64,000 nucleotides of DNA, from positions 62,001-126,000 of the forward strand of contig NZ_ALKN02000003.1 of the NCBI RefSeq assembly GCF_000293865.2. The letters are read 5' to 3'. Numbering within the stretch: position 1 is the first letter of the stretch; each line of letters begins with the position of its first letter. The translations under genes and the position numbers were made by a program. The DNA is from Limnohabitans sp. Rim28 (GTDB taxonomy: Bacteria; Pseudomonadota; Gammaproteobacteria; Burkholderiales; Burkholderiaceae_C). Positions 1 through 8,872 of the stretch are shown piece by piece. The notes under the pieces were generated by a model. It was not told where the DNA came from. It worked only from the letters and a program-made list of their open reading frames with translations, and did no database searches.

Positions 1-68
1 AGCACGCGGCCTACATGACAGGCCAAAACGTGTTGGCCGATGGTGGGGCTTACGCCGGGACGTATTGA
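1..68 (+). CDS. 3' end of an SDR-family oxidoreductase (partial)
   Basis: Only the last 21 codons are present, read from base 3 to the TGA at 66-68. The peptide contains TGQNVLADGGA followed by YAGTY. This is the usual C-terminal signature of classical short-chain dehydrogenases, where TGQ..VDGG closes the Rossmann fold beside the substrate pocket. The start, cofactor motif and catalytic Tyr-Lys lie left of the window, so the substrate cannot be guessed. The gene converges on the class II aldolase-like gene on the other strand. Confidence 0.6.
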   Translation, partial: HAAYMTGQNVLADGGAYAGTY

Positions 69-138
69 AGACACGCACTGGTTTTTAGCGGCGCATCCAC
101 TGGCGATGGTTCGCCGCGCATGTTGATGCTCTCGCCCC

Positions 139-990
139 TCACTCCAGCAAGTCTGCTTCGGTACGCACCAGATCGTTCCAAATGGTCTGGAAGTGCAGCC
201 AGCCGATGTATTCGCTGCCGACGTGTTCGCGGCTGTAGCGGGCGCGGTCTGGGGGCACCAGGCGTGGGGTTTGGCCTGTGGCCATCACGGCCAGTTGTTG
301 CTTGCAGCAGCGCTCCAGCGCGATGAACCAAAAGGCTGCGGCCTCGATGCTGTGTCGGCTGGCGGTGAACAGGCCATGGTTTTGGTGGATGGCGGCTTTG
401 ACGCCCTTGAACCAATCGGCCACCTTCAGGCCGGCCTTGACCTCGACCGCCACTTGACCGGCTTCGTCGCCAATGACCACATGGTCTTCAAAGAAAGCCG
501 CCGCGTCTTGCGAGATGGGCAGCAGCGGCTGGCCGAGCGAGGCGAAGGCCGTGCCGTACACCGTGTGCGCATGGCACATGGCCAGGATGTCGGGGTGCGC
601 CTCGTGCACGGCGGCGTGCAGCACAAACCCGGCGCGGTTGACCGCATAGTCGCCCTCGATCACTTGACCCTGGTGGTCCACCAAGATCAGGTTGGACACC
701 TTGACCTGCGCAAAGTGCACCGCCATGGGGTTGGTCCAGTACAGGTGCGGGCGCTCAGGGTCGCGGATGGTCAGGTGCCCGGCAAAGCCGTAGTCCAACC
801 CGGCGCGGGCAAAGGCCCGGCAAGCCCCGGCCAGGCGCTCTTTGAGGTACTGGCGGTGCTGGGCATGGTTGTCAAAACTGGGGATGCCCGGGAACAGCAA
901 ACCGGCTTGATCGGGTTGGTAAATCGACACCTTGGGCTCGGTCAAGGGGTCAAAGCGGTGCTCTGAGGGCAAAAAATGGTGGGTGCTCAC
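139..990 (-). CDS. class II aldolase/adducin family protein
   Basis: A 283-residue protein of the FucA/AraD/adducin fold. Two of the usual zinc ligands are visible as HAH at residues 140-142 and the third as H205 in QNHG. By eye, the position of the catalytic glutamate of true aldolases falls in NRAGFVLH and is not Glu, so carbon-carbon lyase activity is not assured; a decarboxylase, dehydratase or epimerase-like role is possible. The start is GTG at 990, with AGGA seven bases upstream; no ATG competes. It is divergent from a LysR regulator, which may control it. Known of the family: cytoplasmic, usually tetrameric, acting on small sugar or hydroxy acids. Confidence 0.8.
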   Translation of the reverse strand: MSTHHFLPSEHRFDPLTEPKVSIYQPDQAGLLFPGIPSFDNHAQHRQYLKERLAGACRAFARAGLDYGFAGHLTIRDPERPHLYWTNPMAVHFAQVKVSNLILVDHQGQVIEGDYAVNRAGFVLHAAVHEAHPDILAMCHAHTVYGTAFASLGQPLLPISQDAAAFFEDHVVIGDEAGQVAVEVKAGLKVADWFKGVKAAIHQNHGLFTASRHSIEAAAFWFIALERCCKQQLAVMATGQTPRLVPPDRARYSREHVGSEYIGWLHFQTIWNDLVRTEADLLE

Positions 991-1064
991 GGGTGGTCCT
1001 GAAAAACGAAAGGGCTTGAAACCCGATATTCGCCCGATTGGTGTGCCTTGACAAACGGTGAATG

Positions 1065-1080
1065 CTCATGGAAACATGAG
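1065..1080. promoter_or_regulatory. small inverted repeat in the LysR/aldolase divergent region
   Basis: CTCATG, GAAA, CATGAG forms a perfect 6-bp inverted repeat between the divergent class II aldolase-like gene and the LysR gene. A TTGACA hexamer lies just upstream at 1048-1053. A role as operator for the regulator or as leader hairpin is inference only. Confidence 0.25.
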
Positions 1081-1105
1081 ATCAATTCATCTGAAAACCA
1101 TTCGC

Positions 1106-2008
1106 ATGAGAAATCTTCCACCTTTAGCCCGCTTGCGCACCTTCGAAGCGGCTGCGCGCCTGCAGAGTTTTGCTTTGGCCGCGCAAGAGCTGCACCTGAC
1201 GCCTTCGGCCATCAGCCACCAGATCCGCGATTTGGAAAAGTACTTTGGGCGGGCGCTCTTCGAGCGCCATCACCGCCAAGTGCAGACCACGCGGGAGGGG
1301 CAGCGTCTGTTTGAGAGCCTGGACCGTTTGTTTGGCGCCCTCGAAGCCAGTTGCGCCGAGGTGCAGTTGCCCACGCAGGACCAGGTGCTGGCGGTGCACT
1401 GCGCGCCCAGTCTGGCGCTCAAGTGGCTGGGCCCGCGCTTACCCAGTTTCATGGCCTTGAACCCCACGGTCAACATCCGGCTGACCACGGGGGCCGAGCC
1501 GCTGGATTTGGGGGCGCAGCGCGAGATCGATGTCACCATCTCCTATGGCCCGCCACGCCACAGCGCCGGGCTCGATGTTTGCGCCTTGGGTGATGAGCAC
1601 ATCGCACCTCTGGTGGCCCCGCTCCTGCTGCAGCGCGACGAGTCGCCCGAGCAGTTGCTGGCCCGTTGGCCTTTGATCGATTCGCAGCTCAGCCCCGTGG
1701 GCTGGCCGCAGTGGTTTGCCTTCCACGACCTGTTGATGCCGGTACGTCCAAGACCGTCTTTTGACCGTGCGGCCATGGCGATTGCAGCGGCGGTCGACGG
1801 CATGGGGGTGGCGCTGGAGAGTACGCGACTGGCCGCGCGCGAGATCGAGCGTGGCGAGTTGGTGGTGTTGGGCGCAGACGGCTGGCCCGCCTTGGTGCGC
1901 CCGGTGCATTTCATGAGCGTGCGCCAAACCGACCGCGCACGCGGTGCCACATTGGCCTTTGTGCAGTGGATGCAAGCGCAAGCGGGGTTGGGCGATTCAG
2001 CGCCTTGA
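1106..2008 (+). CDS. LysR-family transcriptional regulator, GcvA-like
   Basis: A DNA-binding transcription factor with an N-terminal winged helix-turn-helix (about residues 5-65, core FALAAQELHLTPSAISHQI) and a C-terminal periplasmic-binding-like effector domain (about 90-290). The opening MRNLPPLARLRTFEAAARL matches the GcvA-like subgroup, so I place the start at the ATG at 1106 (300 residues) rather than the in-frame GTG at 1058 or ATG at 1076. It is divergent from the class II aldolase-like gene and overlaps the 3' end of the exporter gene by 12 bases tail-to-tail. The effector is unknown. Confidence 0.85.
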   Translation: MRNLPPLARLRTFEAAARLQSFALAAQELHLTPSAISHQIRDLEKYFGRALFERHHRQVQTTREGQRLFESLDRLFGALEASCAEVQLPTQDQVLAVHCAPSLALKWLGPRLPSFMALNPTVNIRLTTGAEPLDLGAQREIDVTISYGPPRHSAGLDVCALGDEHIAPLVAPLLLQRDESPEQLLARWPLIDSQLSPVGWPQWFAFHDLLMPVRPRPSFDRAAMAIAAAVDGMGVALESTRLAAREIERGELVVLGADGWPALVRPVHFMSVRQTDRARGATLAFVQWMQAQAGLGDSAP

Positions 2009-2896
2009 GGACACCCAGATCCCACCAATGATCAACGCAAAGGCCAGCGCGTGAAACAGTTGTGGCAACTCGCCCAAAAAGGCGGCTGAGAAGATGGCCG
2101 CAAAGAGCGGGGTGAGGTTGGCAAAAAAGCCGGCCACCGCCGGGCCTGCCTGCTGGACGCCCAGCCCCCAACAGCGGTAGGCCAGCACGGCCGGACCCAC
2201 GGCCACAAAAGCCAACGCGGCGATCAGTGGCCAGCCCCAGGTGATCTGCGCATCGGTCAGGCCCCATTCCATGCCCGCGAACAGGCCGGACCATGCCAAG
2301 CCAAAGACCACTTGCGCCAGCAAAAACGCTGCCCAGTCTTTGCGAATGGCCTCGGGCTCGTCACGGCGGGTGAGCATCCAGCTGTACCAAGACCAGCAGG
2401 CCGTGGCCAGCAAGATGAACAGATCACCCACCACCAAACGCACGGCCATGAGCTGTGTCCAGTCGCCCCGCGAGAGCACCACCAACACGCCCACAATCGA
2501 CAACACCGCCCCATAGACTTGGGCCCGCCGCACCGGCGCCTGAAAAAACAGGGCGCCAATGCCCAGCATCCACACCGGACCACTGGCGGCCACCAGGGTC
2601 ACGTTCAGCGGCGTGGAGGTTTGCAGGGCCAGGTATTGCAGCGCGTTGTAGCAGCCCACGCCCAACAAACTGAGCAAGGCAAAACGCCGCCAGTGGGCCC
2701 ACAGGCCGCTGCTGCGCCGCAGCACCCAAGCCGCCAAGGGCAGCAAGATCACGAAGGCCACGGCCCAGCGCAAAAAGTTGAGGGTGATCGGGGGCACCAA
2801 GTCGGTGACCAAGCGGCCGACCACGGCATTGCCCGCCCAGAGCAATGGGGGCACCGTCAGGAGCAAAGCGGTGACGGGAGAAAGTTTTTGAGACAT
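1997..2896 (-). CDS. EamA/DMT-family membrane transporter
   Basis: A 299-residue inner-membrane protein of the drug/metabolite transporter superfamily. It shows about ten hydrophobic segments arranged as two EamA repeats: roughly residues 10-140, with PPLLWAGNAVVGRLV near the start, and 150-290. Such proteins export amino acids or other small metabolites; the substrate cannot be told from sequence. ATG at 2896 opens a typical first membrane helix (MSQKLSPVTALLLTV). It is divergent from the quinone oxidoreductase gene, and its 3' end overlaps the LysR gene. Confidence 0.85.
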   Translation of the reverse strand: MSQKLSPVTALLLTVPPLLWAGNAVVGRLVTDLVPPITLNFLRWAVAFVILLPLAAWVLRRSSGLWAHWRRFALLSLLGVGCYNALQYLALQTSTPLNVTLVAASGPVWMLGIGALFFQAPVRRAQVYGAVLSIVGVLVVLSRGDWTQLMAVRLVVGDLFILLATACWSWYSWMLTRRDEPEAIRKDWAAFLLAQVVFGLAWSGLFAGMEWGLTDAQITWGWPLIAALAFVAVGPAVLAYRCWGLGVQQAGPAVAGFFANLTPLFAAIFSAAFLGELPQLFHALAFALIIGGIWVSSRR

Positions 2897-3019
2897 GCGG
2901 CACTTTAGCGATGTTCGGGTTTTCCCGCTGTCGCCCAGCTGTCCCCACCCCGGACTCCGGCATGAGATTCGTGGCAAAGTCACGCACAGTTTGTAATCAA
3001 CCCTACAGGAGAATTTCCC

Positions 3020-4003
3020 ATGAGCCTTGCAGTCCAGATCGACCAAAACGGCGGTCCCGAAGTCATGAAGTTGGTCGACGTCACGGTCGGTGAACCCGGC
3101 CCCGGCGAGATCCGCATCCGCCACAAGGCCATTGGCCTGAACTTCATTGACGTCTACCAGCGCGGTGGTTTGTACCCACTGCCCATGCCCCTCAAATTAG
3201 GCATGGAAGGGTCGGGCGTGGTCGAAGCTGTGGGCGAGGGCGTGACGCACCTGAAAGTGGGCGATCGCGCAGCGTATGCCAGCCAGCCACCCGGCAGCTA
3301 CTGTGAAGTGCGCGTGATGCCCGCCAAGTGCGTGTGCAAGTTGCCCGATGCGATTTCCTTCGAAACCGGCGCGGCCATGATGCTCAAGGGCCTGACCGCG
3401 CAATACCTGCTCAAGCGCACGCTGCCCCAAGGCGGCCTCAAAGCCGGTGACTTTGTGTTGTTCCATGCTGCTGCGGGTGGCGTGGGCCTGATCGCTTGCC
3501 AGTGGGCCAAGGCCCTGGGCCTGCGCTTGATTGGCACTGCCGGCAGCGATACCAAATGCGCTTTGGCTTTGGCCAATGGTGCCGAGTTTTGCATCAACTA
3601 TGCCACCGAAGATTTCCAGGCCAAGGTCAAAGAGATCACCGGTGGCAAAGGCGTCAAAGTGGTTTACGACTCGGTGGGCAAAGACACTTGGGACAAATCA
3701 CTGGATTGCTTGGCCCCCTTTGGTTTGATGGCCAGTTTTGGCAATGCCTCAGGCCCTGTGGCCCCGTTTGCGCCGGGCATCCTCGGACCCAAGGGTTCGA
3801 TCTATGTGACGCGCCAAACCCTGTTCAGCCACATCACCACCCGCGAGAACACGCAGGCCATGGCCGATGATTTGTTCGAAGCCGTGACCAGTGGCAAGGT
3901 CAAGATCCACATCGAGCAGACCTTTCCCTTGGCAAAAATTCAGGACGCACACATCGCTCTGGAAGCCCGCAAAACCACGGGTTGCACCATCATCACTTTG
4001 TGA
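3020..4003 (+). CDS. qorA: NADPH:quinone oxidoreductase, zinc-less MDR family
   Basis: A 327-residue cytoplasmic medium-chain reductase. The N-terminal GroES-like domain (about 1-120) carries GMEGSGVVEAVG. The Rossmann domain has AAAGGVG near residues 150-156. Zinc-ligand cysteines are absent, as in QorA/zeta-crystallin, which reduce quinones or enones with NADPH. AGGAG stands eight bases before the ATG. The gene is single, with its own upstream region and a strong terminator at 4048-4087, so it is probably monocistronic. The exact substrate is uncertain. Confidence 0.88.
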   Translation: MSLAVQIDQNGGPEVMKLVDVTVGEPGPGEIRIRHKAIGLNFIDVYQRGGLYPLPMPLKLGMEGSGVVEAVGEGVTHLKVGDRAAYASQPPGSYCEVRVMPAKCVCKLPDAISFETGAAMMLKGLTAQYLLKRTLPQGGLKAGDFVLFHAAAGGVGLIACQWAKALGLRLIGTAGSDTKCALALANGAEFCINYATEDFQAKVKEITGGKGVKVVYDSVGKDTWDKSLDCLAPFGLMASFGNASGPVAPFAPGILGPKGSIYVTRQTLFSHITTRENTQAMADDLFEAVTSGKVKIHIEQTFPLAKIQDAHIALEARKTTGCTIITL

Positions 4004-4047
4004 TGTGCGGTATCGGTGCTCTGGTACCGATCGCTTGGGCTGGCCCA

Positions 4048-4087
4048 TAAAAAAACCGCTGACTTGTAAGAGTCAGCGGTTTTTTTT
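4048..4087. terminator. bidirectional intrinsic terminator
   Basis: A perfect 9-bp stem CCGCTGACT / AGTCAGCGG (4056-4064 and 4071-4079) with a six-base loop is flanked by an A-run on the left and a T-run on the right. It can end transcription of the quinone oxidoreductase on the plus strand and of the aminotransferase on the minus strand. Confidence 0.9.
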
Positions 4088-4102
4088 GGTTCAAACGCAG
4101 GA

Positions 4103-5251
4103 TCAAGCGGCCAGCTTGGCCTTGGGCGCAATCGTTTCGAGCGCGCCGCGCAACAGCTGCAAGGTGCGCGGCACATCGTGCCATTTGTCCAAACCAAACA
4201 AGCCCATGCGGAAGGTGCGGAAGTCGGCCGGTTCATCGCACTGCAGCGGCACACCTGCAGCGGTTTGCAGGCCCAACGCCAGGAACTTCTTGCTGCTCTG
4301 GATGTCCGGGTCGGTGGTGTAGCTCACCACCACGCCTGGGGCTTCAAAGCCGGGCGCTGCCACACTGGGGAAACCGTGCTCCAAGAGCAATGAGCGCACT
4401 TGGCGGCCCAAGGCCATCTGCTCGTCACGCACTTTGGCAAAGCCATAGGCTTCGGTTTCCAACATGGTTTCTTGCAAGCGCTGAAGCGCGTCCGTGGGCA
4501 AAGTGGTGTGGTACATGTGGGCCCCACTTTCGTAGGTTTCCATCACTTGCAGCCACTTTTTGAGATCCATCGCAAAGGTGGTGCTGGTGGTGGCATCAAT
4601 GGCTTGGCGGGCGCGTTCGCTCAACATGACCATGGCGCAGCAAGGCGAGCTGCTCCAGCCTTTTTGCGGTGCGCTGATCAACACGTCTACGCCGGTGGCC
4701 TTCATGTCCACCCACATGGCGCCCGAGGCGATGCAGTCCAGCACAAACAAACCACCCACCGCGTGCACCGCATCGGCCACAGCTTTCAGGTAGTCGTCGG
4801 GCAGGATCATGCCGGCCGAAGTTTCCACATGCGGGGCAAACACCAAAGCAGGTTTTTCTGCGGCGATGGCGGCGGTCACTTCTGCGATCGGGGCCGGGAC
4901 CCAAGCGGATTGGGCGTGGTCCGTGACGCGGCGGGCCTTGAGCACGCTGTGGCTTTTGGGAATGCGGCCCATGTCAAAAATTTGCGTCCAGCGAAAGCTG
5001 AACCAGCCATTGCGGATCACCATGACATGCTGGTCGGTGGCAAATTGTCGGGCGACAGACTCCATGCCAAAGGTGCCGCTGCCAGGAACCAAAGCGACCG
5101 AATGGGCACCGTAGACGGTTTTCAGCATGCGCGAGATGTCGGTCATCACGCCGCCAAAGCGCTTGGACATGTGGTTCAGGGCGCGGTCGGTGTAGACCAC
5201 CGAAAACTCAAGCAGACCATCGGGGTCAATGTGGGGCAACAATCCGGGCAT
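4103..5251 (-). CDS. class V aminotransferase, alanine/serine--glyoxylate type
   Basis: A 382-residue PLP enzyme of fold type I. The Schiff-base lysine is K197 in SAPQKGWSS. VPGSGTFGMESVARQF is the phosphate-binding/glycine-rich region and FVLDCIASGAMWVDM holds the PLP aspartate. The family includes serine-glyoxylate and alanine-glyoxylate aminotransferases and purine-catabolism relatives; the donor is not resolved. The start is ATG at 5251 (MPGLLPHIDPDG), with GGAG seven bases upstream; a TTG seven codons earlier is in frame but lies before the ribosome site. It is a single gene ended by the 4048-4087 terminator. Confidence 0.85.
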   Translation of the reverse strand: MPGLLPHIDPDGLLEFSVVYTDRALNHMSKRFGGVMTDISRMLKTVYGAHSVALVPGSGTFGMESVARQFATDQHVMVIRNGWFSFRWTQIFDMGRIPKSHSVLKARRVTDHAQSAWVPAPIAEVTAAIAAEKPALVFAPHVETSAGMILPDDYLKAVADAVHAVGGLFVLDCIASGAMWVDMKATGVDVLISAPQKGWSSSPCCAMVMLSERARQAIDATTSTTFAMDLKKWLQVMETYESGAHMYHTTLPTDALQRLQETMLETEAYGFAKVRDEQMALGRQVRSLLLEHGFPSVAAPGFEAPGVVVSYTTDPDIQSSKKFLALGLQTAAGVPLQCDEPADFRTFRMGLFGLDKWHDVPRTLQLLRGALETIAPKAKLAA

Positions 5252-5337
5252 GGGGATCTCCGTGTTTTTCAATCAGGGGGGATGAGCTTACCTGAGTTCG
5301 CCCCGTTGGGTTGTGATGAGCCTTTGGCGGGTGTGTC

Positions 5338-5853
5338 TCAGCGACCGCGCCGCACGCGCAGGATTTCATCCAGGATCAGCAGGGCTGCGCCCACGCTGAT
5401 GCCGGCATCGGCCACGTTGAAGGCCGGGAAGTGCCAAGCACCCCAGTAAAAGTCCAGAAAGTCGACCACATAGCCGTGCAGCAGGCGGTCCACCACATTG
5501 CCAATCGCCCCGCCCAAAATGAGCGAGATGGCCAAGCTGAAGAGTTTTTGGCCGGGATGCGACCAGAGCATCCAGACCATGAAGATGGCCGCTGCCACGC
5601 CAATGCCGGTGAAAAACCAGCGCTGCCAGCCGCCTGCACCCGCCAAGAACGAGAATGCCGCACCGTGGTTGTGCACCCGCACCAAGTTGAAAAACGAGGT
5701 GATCGGGGTGCTGTCGCCCAGCTGGAAAGCGCCCAGTACCAGCACCTTGGTGAATTGGTCGAGCACCAGCACCAACAGGGCCATGCCCAGCCAGAGCACC
5801 ATGCCCTGGCTTTTGCTGGCGTGGCTTTTGCCAATTTTTTTGCTGCTGGCCAT
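5338..5853 (-). CDS. lspA: lipoprotein signal peptidase (SPase II)
   Basis: A 171-residue inner-membrane aspartyl protease that cleaves the signal peptide of prolipoproteins after lipid is added to the lipobox cysteine. Four hydrophobic helices are visible. The two catalytic aspartates are D122 in [10 protein letters not shown] and D149 in [11 protein letters not shown]. It starts 31 bases after the end of ileS on the same strand, the usual ileS-lspA pair, so the two are probably co-transcribed. The lysine-rich N-terminus is slightly longer than in E. coli. Likely clients in this window are LolB, the ice-binding lipoprotein and the island lipoprotein. Confidence 0.96.
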   Translation of the reverse strand: MASSKKIGKSHASKSQGMVLWLGMALLVLVLDQFTKVLVLGAFQLGDSTPITSFFNLVRVHNHGAAFSFLAGAGGWQRWFFTGIGVAAAIFMVWMLWSHPGQKLFSLAISLILGGAIGNVVDRLLHGYVVDFLDFYWGAWHFPAFNVADAGISVGAALLILDEILRVRRGR

Positions 5854-5884
5854 GGGTTTGCCTTGTCTGGGTTGTGCGTGAATG

Positions 5885-8740
5885 TCAGGCCACGCTGCGT
5901 GTTTCGCCAGTGCCGTGCAAGTTGCTCACGCAGCGCCCGCAAATCGTGGGGTGTGCGGCATCAAGGCCCACGTCGTCGGCGTAATGCCAGCAGCGCTCGC
6001 ATTTGGTGGCTTGGCTGGCCACCACTTGCACGGCCAGTGGGTCTCCTGCCTGCAACGTCACTTTGGAGGTGATGAACACGAACTTGATGTCTGCACCCAA
6101 GCTGGCCAGCAGGGCGTGGTCAGCGGCGGGTGCGGTCAGTGTGATCTCCGCTTGCAAGGAAGCACCCACTTGACCTGCGGTGCGCAGGTTTTCAATGTCC
6201 TTGTTCACCAGGTCGCGGATCTCGCGGATGCGGCCCCATTTGCCAAGCAGCGTGGCATCGGCCGCGCCGAAGTCGGTGAAGGTTTCCAAGAAGATGGATT
6301 CGGACTTGCCAAATGTTGTCCAAGCTTCTTCGGCTGTGAAGGACAAGAACGGCGCCATCCAGCGCAGCATGCCGTGGGTGATGCGGTACAGCGCCGTTTG
6401 GGCACTGCGGCGGGCCAGGCTCTTGGGTGCGGTGGTGTACAGGCGGTCCTTGAGCACGTCCAGATAAAACGCGCCCAGGTCTTCCGAGCAATAAATCTGC
6501 AGCTTGGACACCACGGGGTGAAACTCGTAAGCGTCAAAGTGGGCGCGGATGTCGGCTTGCAGTTGCGCGGCACGCGCCAGCGCAAAGCGGTCGATCTCCA
6601 GCAGCTGGTCGTCGGGCACGGTGTCTGTGGCCGGGTCAAAGTCGCTCACGTTGGCCAGCAAAAAGCGCAGCGTGTTGCGGATGCGGCGGTACGAGTCCAC
6701 CACGCGAGCCAGGATTTTGTCGTCGATGTTCAGATCGCCCGAGTAGTCGGTGCTGGCCACCCACAAGCGCACGATTTCCGCGCCCATCTTGGAGGTGATG
6801 GTTTGTGGCTCGACGGTGTTGCCCAGCGACTTGCTCATCTTGCGGCCCTGGCCGTCGGTGGCAAAGCCGTGGGTCAGAAGACCCCGGTAAGGGGCACGGT
6901 CGTAAAGGGCACAACCCAGCAGCAGCGAGCTGTGGAACCAGCCGCGGTGCTGGTCGTGGCCTTCCAGGTACAGGTCGGCTTCAGGGCCTTGGGCATGGAA
7001 AGGCGCCACGCCGTAGGCGTCTTTGTGGCTGGTGCGCAGCACATGCTGGAAGGTGGAGCCAGAGTCGAACCAGACCTCCAGGATGTCGGTGCTCTTGGTG
7101 TAGTGCGGGGCGTCGGCTGCGCCCAAAATCTCTTCCACCGTCACGCGGCTCCAGGCTTCGATGCCGCCTTTTTCCACGATGTCAGCGGCCTGGTCCAGGA
7201 TGGCCATGGTGTTGGGGTGCAGTTCACCCGAGTCCTTGTGCAGGAAGAAGGGCACCGGGACGCCCCAGCTGCGCTGACGCGAGATGCACCAGTCGGGACG
7301 GTTGGCGATCATGTCGCGCAAACGGGATTGGCCATTTTCGGGGTAGAACTGGGTTTGTTCGATCGCGTCGAGTGCCAGCTGGCGCAGGGTCTTGGGCGCT
7401 TTGTCTTGGGTGAACACGCCTTCGCCCTCGTCCATGCGCACAAACCATTGGGCAGCGGCGCGGTAAATCACGGGGGTTTTGTGGCGCCAGCAATGTGGGT
7501 AGCTGTGGGTGATGGTCACAGTGGACAGCAAGCGACCCGCATGGCGCAGCGCGTCCAGCACCACGGGAATGGCTTTCCAGATGTGCAGCCCGCCAAACAG
7601 CGGGAAGTCTTCGGCATAGGTGCCGTTGCCTTGCACCGGGTTCAGGATGTCGTCGTATTTCAGGCCATTGGCAATGCAGGAGTTGAAGTCGTCCACGCCG
7701 TAAGCGGGCGACGAGTGCACCAGGCCCGTGCCGTCGCTGTCGCTGACGTATTCGGCCAAGTAAACGGGTGACAGGCGCTTGTAGCCTGCATCCACGTCAT
7801 GGAGCGGGTGGCGGAAATTCAGGCCGCCCAGCGCCGTACCTTTGGCCGTGGCCAGCACGGTGCCGCCTTGCAGGCCAAAGCGCTCCAGGCATTTGTCGAC
7901 CAGCGACTCGGCCAGCACCAGGCAACCTTTGTCGGTTTGCACCAGCGCATAGGTCAGCTCGGGGTGGGCGTTCAGGGCTTGGTTGGCAGGGATGGTCCAG
8001 GCGGTGGTGGTCCAGATCACGGCAAAGCCGCTTTGCCCAGCGGGAAGTGCATGGAGGCCAAAGGCCGCAGCCAATTTGGCCGCGTCGTCGGTTTCAAAGG
8101 CCACGTCCAGCGTGTCGCTTTGTTTGTCCTGGTATTCGATCTCGAATTCGGCGAGCGACGATCCGCAGTCAAAGCACCAGTAAACAGGCTTGAGGCCACG
8201 GTACACAAAGCCGCGCTCGATCACGCGTTTGAAGGCGCGGATTTCACCGGCCTCGTTGGCCGGGTCCATGGTCCGGTAAGGGCGTTCCCAGTCGCCGAGT
8301 ACCCCGAGGCGTTTGAAGTCTTCGCGCTGTTGGCCAATTTGCTCTGTGGCAAAGGCGCGGCTTTTGGCCTGCATGTCGTCTCTGGAGAGCTTGCGGCCGT
8401 GCAGTTTTTCGATGGCGTTTTCGATCGGCAAGCCATGGCAATCCCAACCGGGGATGTATTGCGCATCAAAGCCCGCCAATTGCTTGGACTTGACGATCAT
8501 GTCCTTGAGCACTTTGTTGAGCGCGTGGCCGATGTGCAGCTTGCCGTTGGCGTAGGGCGGCCCGTCGTGCAGCACAAACAGCGGTGCGCCTTGGCGGGCA
8601 GCACGCAGTTTTTTGTACAAACCACCGTCGTTCCACGCGCTCACCCAGCCCGGCTCGCGCTTGGGCAGGTCGCCGCGCATCGGGAAAGGGGTGTCCATCA
8701 TGTTGATGCGGGTGTCGGGGTTCTGGCTTTTGTCGGTCAT
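5885..8740 (-). CDS. ileS: isoleucyl-tRNA synthetase
   Basis: A 951-residue class I aminoacyl-tRNA synthetase that charges tRNA-Ile and edits misactivated valine. The HIGH signature is in [19 protein letters not shown] near residues 58-76. The KMSKS loop is [10 protein letters not shown] near residue 630. The C-terminal zinc site has two cysteine pairs, CERC and CGRC, shortly before the end. Length is normal for the bacterial type. ATG at 8740 is preceded by a repeat-bearing gap behind ribF, giving the order ribF-ileS-lspA on the minus strand, as in many proteobacteria. Confidence 0.97.
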   Translation of the reverse strand: MTDKSQNPDTRINMMDTPFPMRGDLPKREPGWVSAWNDGGLYKKLRAARQGAPLFVLHDGPPYANGKLHIGHALNKVLKDMIVKSKQLAGFDAQYIPGWDCHGLPIENAIEKLHGRKLSRDDMQAKSRAFATEQIGQQREDFKRLGVLGDWERPYRTMDPANEAGEIRAFKRVIERGFVYRGLKPVYWCFDCGSSLAEFEIEYQDKQSDTLDVAFETDDAAKLAAAFGLHALPAGQSGFAVIWTTTAWTIPANQALNAHPELTYALVQTDKGCLVLAESLVDKCLERFGLQGGTVLATAKGTALGGLNFRHPLHDVDAGYKRLSPVYLAEYVSDSDGTGLVHSSPAYGVDDFNSCIANGLKYDDILNPVQGNGTYAEDFPLFGGLHIWKAIPVVLDALRHAGRLLSTVTITHSYPHCWRHKTPVIYRAAAQWFVRMDEGEGVFTQDKAPKTLRQLALDAIEQTQFYPENGQSRLRDMIANRPDWCISRQRSWGVPVPFFLHKDSGELHPNTMAILDQAADIVEKGGIEAWSRVTVEEILGAADAPHYTKSTDILEVWFDSGSTFQHVLRTSHKDAYGVAPFHAQGPEADLYLEGHDQHRGWFHSSLLLGCALYDRAPYRGLLTHGFATDGQGRKMSKSLGNTVEPQTITSKMGAEIVRLWVASTDYSGDLNIDDKILARVVDSYRRIRNTLRFLLANVSDFDPATDTVPDDQLLEIDRFALARAAQLQADIRAHFDAYEFHPVVSKLQIYCSEDLGAFYLDVLKDRLYTTAPKSLARRSAQTALYRITHGMLRWMAPFLSFTAEEAWTTFGKSESIFLETFTDFGAADATLLGKWGRIREIRDLVNKDIENLRTAGQVGASLQAEITLTAPAADHALLASLGADIKFVFITSKVTLQAGDPLAVQVVASQATKCERCWHYADDVGLDAAHPTICGRCVSNLHGTGETRSVA

Positions 8741-8749
8741 GGTGCGTCA

Positions 8750-8860
8750 AGTCGAGAGGGCTTCGACAAGCTCAGCCCGAGCGGCGGGCCGTTCGGAGAG
8801 TAAAGGGACAGGGGTGGGCCGTTTTTTCGTTCGCCCTGAGCCTGTCGAGGGCGGCAAACG
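8750..8860. repeat. REP-like imperfect palindrome between ribF and ileS
   Basis: CTTCGACAAGCTCAGCCCGA (from 8761) and the opposing segment TTCGCCCTGAGCCTGTCGAG (from about 8830) are imperfect inverted copies, matching at roughly 16 of 21 positions. They could fold into a long hairpin in the ribF-ileS message. The motif TTCGACA-GCTCAG is one I recognise as widely dispersed in betaproteobacterial genomes. Whether it was moved by a REP-associated transposase cannot be seen here. Confidence 0.7.
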
Positions 8861-8872
8861 AGGGCCAGAGCG

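Noticed and set aside
5882-7771. Long plus-strand open frame opposite ileS (about 630 codons)
   Set aside because: It is antisense to a fully conserved ileS with HIGH and KMSKS motifs. It shows no domain and reflects GC-rich third-position bias.
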